Shown: in pieces, positions 1-6,870 of the stretch
Position numbering within the stretch: the stretch's first letter is position 1
Layout of the letters: the number at the start of each line of letters is the position of its first letter
Source: Runella limosa DSM 17973
GTDB taxonomy: Bacteria; Bacteroidota; Bacteroidia; Cytophagales; Spirosomataceae
DNA: 64,000 bases
Reading direction: 5' to 3'
NCBI RefSeq assembly: GCF_000482465.1
Contig: NZ_KI519426.1
Coordinates: 200,847 to 264,846 of the forward strand
Position numbers and translations under genes: made by a program
Notes under the pieces: model-generated
What the model saw: the letters and a program-made list of their open reading frames with translations, nothing else
Database searches by the model: none
What the model was told of the DNA's origin: nothing

Positions 1-95
1 GGCGAGGCGTAACGTTTGTGGCTACAAATGTTGAGCTTCTCCGAAGCTGTTCTTCGTCAATTTTGCCTCGGAGAGGCACAACCTTTGTAGAACGT
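1..95. repeat. Cluster of three short palindromic repeat units
   Basis: Three copies of one degenerate unit lie head to tail and inverted: a GCCTC/GAGGC-type hairpin followed by AAC-n-TTTGTAG. The clearest copy is GCCTCGGAGAGGC at about 65-77 followed by ACAACCTTTGTAG. An inverted copy begins CTACAAATGTT near 23, and a partial copy is cut by the window start. Related units lie at 25441-25470 and, for the hairpin only, at 2311-2325. This looks like a REP-like dispersed intergenic element. No gene is visible here. Confidence 0.6.
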
Positions 96-98
96 GTG

Positions 99-611
99 TT
101 ATTTGGTTTTCGGTTTTTTGAAGAGCGGTACCGTGCTACAAGGCTCGCCAAACATAAGCGATTGCACAACGGGTTGAAGTTTGCGCGTCAGTTCTACGTA
201 AGCCGCCGTCGGAACGGGGTGTTTGCTACAACCTTTCACCACCACGCGAACATCGCGATAAGCCTCCACATCAATGCGGGCAATGGCATCAAAATAAAGT
301 TTTTCTTCGAGGTCGTTGAGGCTACCAAACACGACGGTATTGGCGTGAGGCTCCAATTGTAGCGTCAACAGCATATAGGCCCAAGTTGGGATGATGGCGT
401 CTTCGGTGCAAGTGATGGCCACGTTTTTGCCTGCGTACTGTGCCCAATCGTGACTTTTGAGAAACTCACGAAAGTCTTTTTCCTTGAGAATCAGCCCCAT
501 AAAAAGGTTGTCTTTTAGGTCATACACTACGCGCTCACCTTGGTGGTAGTAATCTTCCAAATCCAAGGTAACAAGCCCACTATTGGCTACTTTATTAATT
601 ATTTCTTCCAT
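99..611 (-). CDS. DUF2480 family protein
   Basis: This 170-residue soluble protein has no signal peptide or membrane segment. I recognise the overall sequence as the DUF2480 family, found almost only in Bacteroidota and of unknown function. Conserved-looking stretches are DLEDYYHQGERVVYDLKD near residues 17-34 and the CSKHPVPTAAYVELT segment near residues 128-142. Length is normal for the family. It is divergent from the CCA-adding enzyme gene across a 88-bp gap. No terminator is visible before the repeat cluster at 1-95. The family call is from memory of the sequence pattern; the role is unknown. Confidence 0.8.
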   Translation of the reverse strand: MEEIINKVANSGLVTLDLEDYYHQGERVVYDLKDNLFMGLILKEKDFREFLKSHDWAQYAGKNVAITCTEDAIIPTWAYMLLTLQLEPHANTVVFGSLNDLEEKLYFDAIARIDVEAYRDVRVVVKGCSKHPVPTAAYVELTRKLQPVVQSLMFGEPCSTVPLFKKPKTK

Positions 612-670
612 TGATACTTTTTTTCTTCCTGAATGAACACCAACTCACGGGCGAAAGTTTAAAGAAATAG

Positions 671-678
671 TATCTTTG
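671..678 (+). promoter_or_regulatory. Promoter -7 element of the CCA-adding enzyme gene
   Basis: TATCTTTG is a perfect match to the Bacteroidota -7 consensus TAnnTTTG. No clear TTG is present 19-20 nt upstream. Transcription should begin near 684, which excludes the TTG at 676 as the start of the downstream gene and favours ATG 700. Confidence 0.6.
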
Positions 679-699
679 CAGTTTGCAAAAGCAATCCGA

Positions 700-2127
700 A
701 TGAATTTTAGTGAAGTTTTAGCCTCCAATTCCCTTTTTAAGGTCATTGCCGATAGCGCCCGTGAACTGGGTGTTGAAGCCTATGTCATTGGGGGATACGT
801 GCGTGATTTAATCCTGAATCGTCCTTCCAAGGACATTGATATAGTAAGTGTTGGAAGTGGAGTAGAGTTAGCCGAGAAAGTAGCAGAACGGCTTGGAGTA
901 CAGGTTATTGTATTCAAAAATTTTGGCACTGCCCAACTCAAAACTGACGACCTTGAGGTGGAGTTTGTAGGGGCGCGCCGCGAGTCGTACCGCAGTGAGT
1001 CGCGGAAGCCGATTGTGGAAGATGGTACTTTGCAAGACGACCAAAATCGCCGTGACTTTACCATCAATGCCATGGGAATCAGCTTAAATATAGCGAACTA
1101 TGGCGACCTCATCGACCCTTTCAATGGGATGAGTGATTTGCGAAAAAAACTCATTCGTACCCCTCTCGAACCTGGCATTACTTTTTCTGACGATCCGCTC
1201 CGAATGATGCGGGCAGCCCGTTTTGCAACCCAACTTAATTTCGACATTGAGCCCGATACTTTTGACGGCCTTGTGCAAATGGCGGAGCGTATTTCCATCA
1301 TTTCAAAGGAGCGTATCAATGACGAACTCAACAAAATTATTTTAGCCAAAACTCCTTCTTATGGCTTTAAATTGCTACATCAAGCGGGAATTTTAAAATT
1401 GATTTTTCCTGAGTTTGTAGAGCTACAAGGGGCTGAATACCAAGATGGTAAGGGGCACAAAGATAATTTCTATCATACGCTTCAAGTACTTGATAATATT
1501 TCGAAACATACCAACGACTTATGGCTGCGTTGGGCGGCAATCATGCACGACATTGCCAAACCTGCTACCAAGCGATTTGACAAAAAAGTAGGCTGGACGT
1601 TTCACGGTCACGAAGAATTGGGCGCCAGAATGACCCCACGCATTTTCCGCCAAATGAAATTGCCAATGAACGAAAGTATGCGCTTTGTGCAAAAACTCGT
1701 TCGCCTTCACCTACGTCCTATCGCCCTGTCAAAAGAAGAAATTACCGATTCGGCTTTGCGTCGATTGTTGTTTGACGCGGGCGATGATTTGGAGGCATTA
1801 ATGACGCTTTGCCGCGCCGATATTACGTCTAAGAATCCCGATAAAGTTCGTAAGCATTTGGCCAATTTTGACAAGGTTGAGCAAAAATTATACGACCTTG
1901 AAGAAAGAGATAAGATTCGGAACTTCCAGCCCGTCATTACGGGTGAGGTCATCATGCAAGCCTTTGGCCTCAAACCTTCGGCAGAAGTGGGGATTATCAA
2001 AACAGCCGTTCGGGAGGCGATTCTTGATGGAATCATTCCTAATCAGTACGAACAAGCATTTGGTTTGATGGTGGAAGAGGGGAAAAAACTCGGCCTCGAA
2101 CTCAAAGTCATTGCTGAATCAGATTGA
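700..2127 (+). CDS. cca: CCA tRNA nucleotidyltransferase with HD domain
   Basis: This enzyme adds or repairs the 3' CCA end of tRNAs using CTP and ATP, or belongs to the closely related bacterial poly(A) polymerases. The 475-residue product has the class II nucleotidyltransferase head: GGYVRD at residues 31-36 and the metal-binding DID at 45-47, then RRDFTINAMG near 120-130. An HD phosphohydrolase-type domain follows, with His-Asp at 283-284. The reading frame is open back to a TTG at 676, but that codon lies inside the TATCTTTG promoter box, so ATG 700 is chosen. The gene is monocistronic, with a hairpin-T terminator candidate at 2311-2332. Length and domain order fit the HD-containing CCA enzymes. 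Confidence 0.93.
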   Translation: MNFSEVLASNSLFKVIADSARELGVEAYVIGGYVRDLILNRPSKDIDIVSVGSGVELAEKVAERLGVQVIVFKNFGTAQLKTDDLEVEFVGARRESYRSESRKPIVEDGTLQDDQNRRDFTINAMGISLNIANYGDLIDPFNGMSDLRKKLIRTPLEPGITFSDDPLRMMRAARFATQLNFDIEPDTFDGLVQMAERISIISKERINDELNKIILAKTPSYGFKLLHQAGILKLIFPEFVELQGAEYQDGKGHKDNFYHTLQVLDNISKHTNDLWLRWAAIMHDIAKPATKRFDKKVGWTFHGHEELGARMTPRIFRQMKLPMNESMRFVQKLVRLHLRPIALSKEEITDSALRRLLFDAGDDLEALMTLCRADITSKNPDKVRKHLANFDKVEQKLYDLEERDKIRNFQPVITGEVIMQAFGLKPSAEVGIIKTAVREAILDGIIPNQYEQAFGLMVEEGKKLGLELKVIAESD

Positions 2128-2175
2128 ACGCATTAAAATATAGCTTTACTCTTTATTGCTCCAGAGGACCGACAT

Positions 2176-2306
2176 CTTAGTAGAAAGAATGCTCCAAGTC
2201 TCCCCAAAGCCCCATCAGTGCGGCCGACGTTCGGTAAAAGATGTCACCGAGCGACGGCCGCACCGATGGGGCTTTGGGATGGTCTTCACCCCTTTTTTCT
2301 ACTAAG
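2176..2306. repeat. 131-bp nested palindromic element
   Basis: Three nested inverted repeats share one centre. The outer arms CTTAGTAGAAA (2176-2186) and TTTCTACTAAG (2296-2306) are perfect over 11 bp. The inner arms at 2202-2226 and 2255-2278 pair over about 24 positions with one mismatch and contain GCGGCCG and CCCCAAAGCC. The loop holds a further TCGGT/ACCGA stem (2231-2235 with 2246-2250). The element is GC-rich next to its surroundings and encodes no ORF. It could be a MITE-like insertion, a structured RNA gene, or a large intergenic palindrome. No convincing target-site duplication flanks it. Confidence 0.6.
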
Positions 2307-2310
2307 ATTT

Positions 2311-2332
2311 AGCCTCGCTGAGGCTACTTTTT
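2311..2332 (+). terminator. Hairpin-T terminator candidate
   Basis: AGCCTC and GAGGCT (2311-2316 and 2320-2325) form a 6-bp stem with a 3-nt loop, followed by AC and a run of seven T. It is oriented to end the CCA enzyme transcript. The stem is also a member of the GCCTC/GAGGC repeat family. Confidence 0.45.
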
Positions 2333-2378
2333 TTAATGCTTTCAATCTCTTATGGTTGACATCATAGAGAAGAACAGA

Positions 2379-2699
2379 TTACTTCTTATAAGCAGGCATT
2401 TCGTCAATCCCCAGGGTTGTGAGAACAGGATTAAGTACGCAAGGAGTAATAGAAATCCTAAACACTTTATACCCTGCTACTTCAAAATCGCAGTGGTATT
2501 TATTCTTCATTTTTAGCCCGCGATAGACCGCCGTGTAATTGATTTTTAGTGGCCAACCGTTGAGGGCGAGTTGGGCGGTCAAGTTCTCTACAGTCTTCTT
2601 TAAGTTTGAAAAATAGCAAACAAATGGCTCCCGTTCGCGCAGACCAGTGAGGCTACCGATGTAGGTAATTCGTACTTCGTAGATGGTTTGTTGGAGCAT
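2379..2699 (-). CDS. Hypothetical protein, 106 residues
   Basis: I do not recognise this protein. It is small, without a signal peptide or membrane segment, mixed alpha/beta in appearance, with Tyr and Phe scattered throughout (for example YEVRITYIGSLTGL near the start and KYHCDFEVAGYKVFRI in the second half). The frame extends upstream to a TTG at 2732, but the first ATG, at 2699, is preferred. The stop lies about 50 bp from the GCCTC/GAGGC hairpin. It is a single gene between the convergent CCA enzyme gene and fmt. Coding is likely because the frame is intact and its neighbours are dense, but no function can be given. Confidence 0.6.
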   Translation of the reverse strand: MLQQTIYEVRITYIGSLTGLREREPFVCYFSNLKKTVENLTAQLALNGWPLKINYTAVYRGLKMKNKYHCDFEVAGYKVFRISITPCVLNPVLTTLGIDEMPAYKK

Positions 2700-2837
2700 A
2701 TATCTGTCACTTTTTTCAAGAAAAATCAACAAATGTTGATTTTATGCAATAATATGAAAAATAGTGAGATTATTTTTCAAGGCTAAAACTTTTTCTGCCT
2801 GAGCGTCGTTTTTATATCAGTTCCGTTTATCAACGAC

Positions 2838-2866
2838 AAAAGCCGCTCTGTCAAGTAGCGGCTTTT
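2838..2866. terminator. Bidirectional terminator downstream of fmt
   Basis: AAAAGCCGCT (2838-2847) pairs with AGCGGCTTTT (2857-2866) around a 9-nt loop. It lies 35 bp beyond the fmt stop codon and carries A and T runs on both sides, so it works on either strand. Confidence 0.75.
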
Positions 2867-2900
2867 ATTATTTTGGAAAGTCAATATTTCTCAAAAGAAC

Positions 2901-3827
2901 TCAGGCAATCGTTATTTTGGTGCCCCTCAAAAACTCTTCAATTCCCATTCTTTTCTTTCCTTCCAACTGTAGCTCGTCAATGGACAACCAGCCATCGGCA
3001 GTTTTGAAAAGCAGTAGGTGTTTGTTGTCCGTAAATAAGTGACTACCGTTGTCGGTTGGTATTTGTGTTGCCACTGAGCTTTTGTAAATTTTACACAATT
3101 TGCCATTTAAGGTAGTCCAAGCGGCAGGATAAGGCGATAGACCCCTGATAAAATTCCGAACCGCTTCGGTGGACTGATTCCAATTGATTTCGCAAGTTTC
3201 TTTAAAAATCTTAGGGGCAGCTTTGAGTACTTCGCTTTGCGATTGGGGTAACTGTGGATAGTTTCCCGCCTCAACGGCATTGACAGTCCGAACGACCAAT
3301 TCCGCTCCTTTGTGCATCAATCGTTCGTACAAAGACCCAACGTTATCTTCGTAGTGAATAGGCTCGGTTTCTTGAAAAATAATGTTCCCTGTATCAATTT
3401 CGTGTTCAAGAAAAAAGGTAGTAACGCCCGTTTCGGTTTCTCCGTTGATAATCGCCCAATTGATAGGTGCTGCACCGCGAAACTGAGGGAGGAGAGAGGC
3501 GTGTAGGTTGAATGTGCCTTTGGGGGGCATGTTCCAGACAACTTCTGGCAGCATTCGAAACGCCACTACAACCTGCAAATCGGCTTGGTAGCTACGTAAT
3601 TCTTCCAAAAAAGCAGGGTTTTTTAGCTTTTCAGGCTGTAAAACAGGGATACCTTGAGCAACCGCATAGTGTTTTACGGGGGAAGGAGTAAGTTGCAGCC
3701 CACGCCCAGCGGGCTTATCGGGGGCAGTAACAACGGCTACCACGTTGCACCCGCTTTCTACAAGTTTTTGAAGGCTACTCACGGCAAACTCGGGAGTTCC
3801 CATAAAAATGATTCGAAGCTTTGACAT
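2901..3827 (-). CDS. fmt: Methionyl-tRNA formyltransferase
   Basis: This enzyme transfers a formyl group from 10-formyltetrahydrofolate to the initiator Met-tRNA. The 308-residue product starts MSKLRIIFMGTPEFAV. It contains the folate-enzyme active-site segment FNLHASLLPQFRGAAP, with Asn107 and His109, and an Asp in HEIDTGNII. The C-terminal OB-like domain follows and the length is standard. The frame can start at a GTG at 3833, but ATG 3827 gives the canonical N-terminus. A -7-like AATATTTG (3918-3925 on the minus strand, one mismatch) lies about 90 bp upstream. It stands alone, with a bidirectional hairpin after its stop. Confidence 0.97.
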   Translation of the reverse strand: MSKLRIIFMGTPEFAVSSLQKLVESGCNVVAVVTAPDKPAGRGLQLTPSPVKHYAVAQGIPVLQPEKLKNPAFLEELRSYQADLQVVVAFRMLPEVVWNMPPKGTFNLHASLLPQFRGAAPINWAIINGETETGVTTFFLEHEIDTGNIIFQETEPIHYEDNVGSLYERLMHKGAELVVRTVNAVEAGNYPQLPQSQSEVLKAAPKIFKETCEINWNQSTEAVRNFIRGLSPYPAAWTTLNGKLCKIYKSSVATQIPTDNGSHLFTDNKHLLLFKTADGWLSIDELQLEGKKRMGIEEFLRGTKITIA

Positions 3828-3904
3828 ATACACTGAGAAAATCGTTTTGTCGATTATTAGATATGATTTTTAGAGTAATTTTTTGGATTCAAACTGATGT
3901 AGTC

Positions 3905-3935
3905 TTGATTCCCGTTGCAAATATTGCTAATTTTG
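3905..3935 (+). promoter_or_regulatory. Strong promoter of the greA leader
   Basis: TTG at 3905-3907 is followed after exactly 20 nt by TAATTTTG at 3928-3935. Both elements match the Bacteroidota consensus, one of the best promoters in the window. Transcription would start near 3941, about 180 nt ahead of greA. Confidence 0.7.
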
Positions 3936-3952
3936 TGGTTCAAATTTCGACC

Positions 3953-3988
3953 ATGAACCGACACAACCAATTCTTTTCGGTCTTTTAG
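3953..3988 (+). CDS. Possible leader peptide upstream of greA
   Basis: An 11-codon frame (MNRHNQFFSVF, then TAG) begins about 12 nt after the predicted transcription start and ends 32 nt before an intrinsic terminator. A promoter, a short Phe-rich frame and a terminator in this order are the layout of translation-coupled attenuation. A frame this short can arise by chance, and I could not find a strong antiterminator pairing: only a 5-bp ACCGA/TCGGT stem spans the frame. Confidence 0.25.
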   Translation: MNRHNQFFSVF

Positions 3989-4020
3989 GAAGAAGTGACA
4001 GAGCTACCCCATTTGTAGTA

Positions 4021-4049
4021 GAGCGGTCATTTCACCGTTCTTTTTTTTT
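4021..4049 (+). terminator. Intrinsic terminator inside the greA leader
   Basis: GAGCGGT (4021-4027) pairs with ACCGTTC (4034-4040) in 7 bp including one G-U pair, with a 6-nt loop, directly followed by nine T. No annotated plus-strand gene ends upstream of it. It therefore terminates either a small RNA of about 110 nt or the leader of greA. Confidence 0.65.
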
Positions 4050-4119
4050 GTCTTTAGTGGAAGAAATAAGTGATAGGACAGATATATAATACTAAACAAT
4101 TAACGTACACAACAGCACT

Positions 4120-4593
4120 ATGGCTAAGTTACAATATTACACCGAAGAAGGTCTCAATAAGCTCAAGGCTGAATTGCAGGACTTAAAAACACGCGGCCGT
4201 CAGGAAATAGCTCGTGCAATAGCCGAGGCCCGTGATAAAGGTGATTTGAGCGAAAATGCCGAGTACGATGCAGCCAAAGATGCGCAAGGCTTACACGAAG
4301 CAAAAATCGCTAAATTAGAAGAAATAGTAGGTAACGCGCGGGTCTTGGATGAATCGTCGATTGATACATCGCAAGTGAGCATCTTATCAAAAGTAAAAAT
4401 CAAAAATTGCCGTAACAATGCAGTTGTAACCTATACATTGGTGGCAGAGGAAGAGGCAGATCTTAAACAAGGAAAAATTTCAGCAGGCTCACCCATTGGG
4501 AAGGGCTTGATGGGGAAAAAAGTAGGCGAAAAAGCCCAAATCCAAGTACCAGCGGGGGCAATGGAATTTGAAGTACTTGATATTTCTCGGTAA
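4120..4593 (+). CDS. greA: Transcription elongation factor GreA
   Basis: GreA rescues backtracked RNA polymerase by stimulating cleavage of the nascent transcript. The 157-residue product has the N-terminal antiparallel coiled coil, with the tip sequence DKGDLSENAEYDAAK carrying the acidic residues that enter the polymerase channel. The C-terminal FKBP-like domain has SPIGKGLMGKKVGE near residues 127-140. Length is standard. ATG 4120 gives the canonical MAKLQYYTEEG start. The gene sits about 70 bp beyond an intrinsic terminator in its own 5' region, so read-through at 4021-4049 could set its level. A strong terminator follows at 4629-4652. Confidence 0.97.
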   Translation: MAKLQYYTEEGLNKLKAELQDLKTRGRQEIARAIAEARDKGDLSENAEYDAAKDAQGLHEAKIAKLEEIVGNARVLDESSIDTSQVSILSKVKIKNCRNNAVVTYTLVAEEEADLKQGKISAGSPIGKGLMGKKVGEKAQIQVPAGAMEFEVLDISR

Positions 4594-4628
4594 TTTTTTA
4601 CCAATAAGACATCATATATAGATTAAGG

Positions 4629-4652
4629 GGACGCGGGAACGCGTCCTTTTTT
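4629..4652 (+). terminator. Intrinsic terminator of greA
   Basis: GGACGCG (4629-4635) pairs with CGCGTCC (4640-4646) around a GGAA loop, followed by six T. Confidence 0.85.
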
Positions 4653-4938
4653 GGCTTTTGTGAAAATATTTTTTTGCTAAAAATGAGTTGTAAAAAGAAA
4701 GATAAAAAGGCATTTTTTGGGAAATACCTTCAAACTTGGATGTCGCCAAAGGGAATAGTAATAAAAATAGGCATTTTTTCCTTTGGATTAGATTAAAACG
4801 CAACTGAGTGTAAAATATAAATAATTCAATAAAATATATAAAAAGTTATGAAAATAGATTTGTGTGTGCCATTTTTGTCGCATTCCAGTGGTTTTCTAAG
4901 TAGAAAAGCTAGGTATTCCAATAATCAGATTAAGTAAA
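4653..4938. other. AT-rich intergenic region
   Basis: This stretch holds no credible gene. It contains two direct copies of AGGCATTTTTT (near 4709 and 4770) and a consensus promoter box listed separately. The rest is A- and T-rich. Confidence 0.5.
4855..4862 (+). promoter_or_regulatory. Promoter -7 element for the gene at 4939
   Basis: TAGATTTG is a perfect TAnnTTTG match 77 bp before the start codon. There is no TTG at the -33 position. Confidence 0.45.
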
Positions 4939-5322
4939 ATGAACTATCAACCACCTGTTTATCTGACGCCTCATTTGTACATGACCAATGAGGAAGAAGA
5001 AATTATTGATGCACTGGTTGACCATCACGAAATGCCCAAGAAGTTTGACGTTGACAAAGTGATTTCGTACTTCGAGGGTGAAAATTTTTGCCTTGTCCTT
5101 TATTTTGCCAATTTACAAGACCGAGGATTTCAAAAGTTTGTGGTGAATGACTTTTCAGTGAATGTCGAAGAAATGTATATGTTATCGGCATCATTTGGCA
5201 AATTGCTCGAACAAGAAGTAAATATTCATGTACTCAGTCAAGCCAAAAATCGGGTTGATCACGTGATACACATGGCGGGTACTTTTCGGGCGTTGTTTAG
5301 AAAAAAAGAAGTCGTCGATTAG
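4939..5322 (+). CDS. Hypothetical protein, 127 residues
   Basis: I do not recognise this protein by name. It is acidic and soluble, without a signal peptide. An N-terminal Glu-rich helix (TNEEEEIIDALVDHH) is followed by an alternating hydrophobic strand (NFCLVLYFANLQ) and a helix ending in FRALFRKKEVVD. It has its own promoter candidate and a perfect 12-bp hairpin beyond its stop, so it looks like a real monocistronic gene. It may be one of the small conserved Cytophagales proteins without a named domain. Confidence 0.65.
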   Translation: MNYQPPVYLTPHLYMTNEEEEIIDALVDHHEMPKKFDVDKVISYFEGENFCLVLYFANLQDRGFQKFVVNDFSVNVEEMYMLSASFGKLLEQEVNIHVLSQAKNRVDHVIHMAGTFRALFRKKEVVD

Positions 5323-5362
5323 GTTAAATTCAGTACATCAAGCATCAACAAAACCAAACACG

Positions 5363-5392
5363 AAGCCCGACTTAATTAGCTAAGTCGGGCTT
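5363..5392. terminator. Bidirectional terminator between convergent genes
   Basis: AAGCCCGACTTA (5363-5374) and TAAGTCGGGCTT (5381-5392) are perfectly complementary over 12 bp with a 6-nt loop. It lies between the convergent genes ending at 5322 and 5400. Confidence 0.75.
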
Positions 5393-5399
5393 CTGCATT

Positions 5400-6716
5400 T
5401 TAAAGGTTATTTTTATACACCTTGCCGTCTTTCATTATAAACTTCAAAAATTCTTCGGGCTTCGTGACAATATCTAACTTTTCGAGGGGATTCCCGTCGT
5501 AGATTAATAAATCGGCGTAGGCACCTTCTTTAATGACTCCGAGCGGGGCGGGGTATGGATTCAGCTTGCCCGTTTGGGCAAACAGTTCGGCATTGAGGGA
5601 GGTGGCTTGGCGAAGGATTTCGACGGGCCTGTACCAACGAAGCCGAGAAGTAAATTCTTTGAGAGCATCGGTTTCAATGCCAATTTTACCAAAGACATCG
5701 GTACCGAAAGCTACTTTTACCCCGTATTTTTTTGCCAAAGCCATTTCATTGAGTGCACCTTCCTTGACAAGTTTGAACTTTCGGGCGTTCGACGAAAATT
5801 GGAGCGGGATGTCAGCCCAGTAACTTTGAGGCACCAAAAAAGCGCCTTTTTCCTTCAAAAGTTGCATGGCCTCTTCGTCGATTAGGTGGCCATGTTCTAT
5901 CGTTTTTGCCCCAGCGGTCAATGCTCTTTTGATAGCATCAGGATAATAAGCGTGAACCGAAACATAGGTGCCCCAATCGGCCGCCGCTTCGACTCCCGCT
6001 TGTAATTCGTCGAGGGTAAATTGAACCGTATGCAAGGGGTCAAAGACGGTAGAAATGCCTCCACCTGCCATCATTTTGATTTGGGATGCTCCTTGTCGAA
6101 GGTTTTCACGTACGGCATTAAGGACTTGTGGACGGCCATCGGCTAGGTATCCCCAGCCCTGCGTTTGTGCTACATTGACGGCTTGTCCTGTCCAATTTGG
6201 GTTTGCGTCATTGCGATTGCGTAAATCGCCATGCCCCGAAGTTTGACTGATAAAAGCGCCTGATGGATAAATACGGGGGCCAGGAATGGTACCCTCGTCG
6301 ATGGCTTCTTTGATGCCAAAAATAGGGCCGCCCATGTCGCGAATAGTGGTAAAACCTAGCATTAGATACGAGTGCACAGATTTAGTAGCGCGTGCACTCA
6401 CATAAGCCCAATGAGCAGTGTTGCTAACTGCACTCATCGAAACGTTGAGCATGATGTGTAAATGCGCGTCCGTTAATCCAGGAATAAGTGTTTTTCCCTT
6501 GCCATCAATGACTTTTGCACCTTTAGGAACGGTCAAGTTGCTGCCCACTTGCTTAATTAAATTGTGAACAATAATCACTTGAGCATTAGGCATCACCGAC
6601 TCGGAGAGTCCATCCCAAAGAGAAACGTTTTTAATGACAACTACGCTGTCGCTGCTGATTTGAGCTAAAAGAGAAGAAGAGGCCAATAACAGTAAACCAA
6701 GTAAAATACGCTTCAT
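5400..6716 (-). CDS. Secreted amidohydrolase family protein
   Basis: This is a metal-dependent hydrolase of the imidazolonepropionase/Xaa-Pro dipeptidase-like branch of the amidohydrolase superfamily, probably exported to the periplasm. The 438-residue product has a clear N-terminal signal peptide ending LLAQ near residue 19. The metal-binding HxH motif is in DAHLHIML (His85, His87). A Lys in SQIKMMAGGGIS is a candidate bridging residue, and further ligands are expected in VSVHAYYPDA, IEHGHLID and FGTDVF. The C-terminal segment ADLLIYDGNPLEKL returns to the beta-sandwich subdomain typical of the family. The substrate cannot be read from sequence. It stands alone and converges on the gene at 4939. 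Confidence 0.88.
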   Translation of the reverse strand: MKRILLGLLLLASSSLLAQISSDSVVVIKNVSLWDGLSESVMPNAQVIIVHNLIKQVGSNLTVPKGAKVIDGKGKTLIPGLTDAHLHIMLNVSMSAVSNTAHWAYVSARATKSVHSYLMLGFTTIRDMGGPIFGIKEAIDEGTIPGPRIYPSGAFISQTSGHGDLRNRNDANPNWTGQAVNVAQTQGWGYLADGRPQVLNAVRENLRQGASQIKMMAGGGISTVFDPLHTVQFTLDELQAGVEAAADWGTYVSVHAYYPDAIKRALTAGAKTIEHGHLIDEEAMQLLKEKGAFLVPQSYWADIPLQFSSNARKFKLVKEGALNEMALAKKYGVKVAFGTDVFGKIGIETDALKEFTSRLRWYRPVEILRQATSLNAELFAQTGKLNPYPAPLGVIKEGAYADLLIYDGNPLEKLDIVTKPEEFLKFIMKDGKVYKNNL

Positions 6717-6813
6717 AAAAAAGAGTTAAGGTGGTTGATGAACGATTAAGTTTAGGCGAAGAGACTAAGCTGGAAATTATCAAAAAAAAATGAAAAAGCG
6801 TTGTTTCGGCTAA

Positions 6814-6848
6814 TAAAAAAGGTGCCGAAAACCCTCGGCACCTTTTTT
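6814..6848. terminator. Bidirectional terminator of ychF
   Basis: GGTGCCGA (6821-6828) pairs with TCGGCACC (6835-6842). It is preceded by A6 and followed by T6, and sits 29 bp beyond the ychF stop codon. Confidence 0.85.
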
Positions 6849-6870
6849 AAAGGGAATTTTATTTTTAAAC

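Noticed and set aside
2176-2306. Insertion sequence remnant
   Set aside because: The element has inverted arms but no transposase fragment and no convincing target duplication, so it is kept as an unexplained palindrome rather than an IS.
4612-4803. 63-codon minus-strand frame after greA
   Set aside because: It runs through the greA terminator hairpin and AT-rich DNA; composition is dominated by Phe, Leu and Lys from A/T runs.
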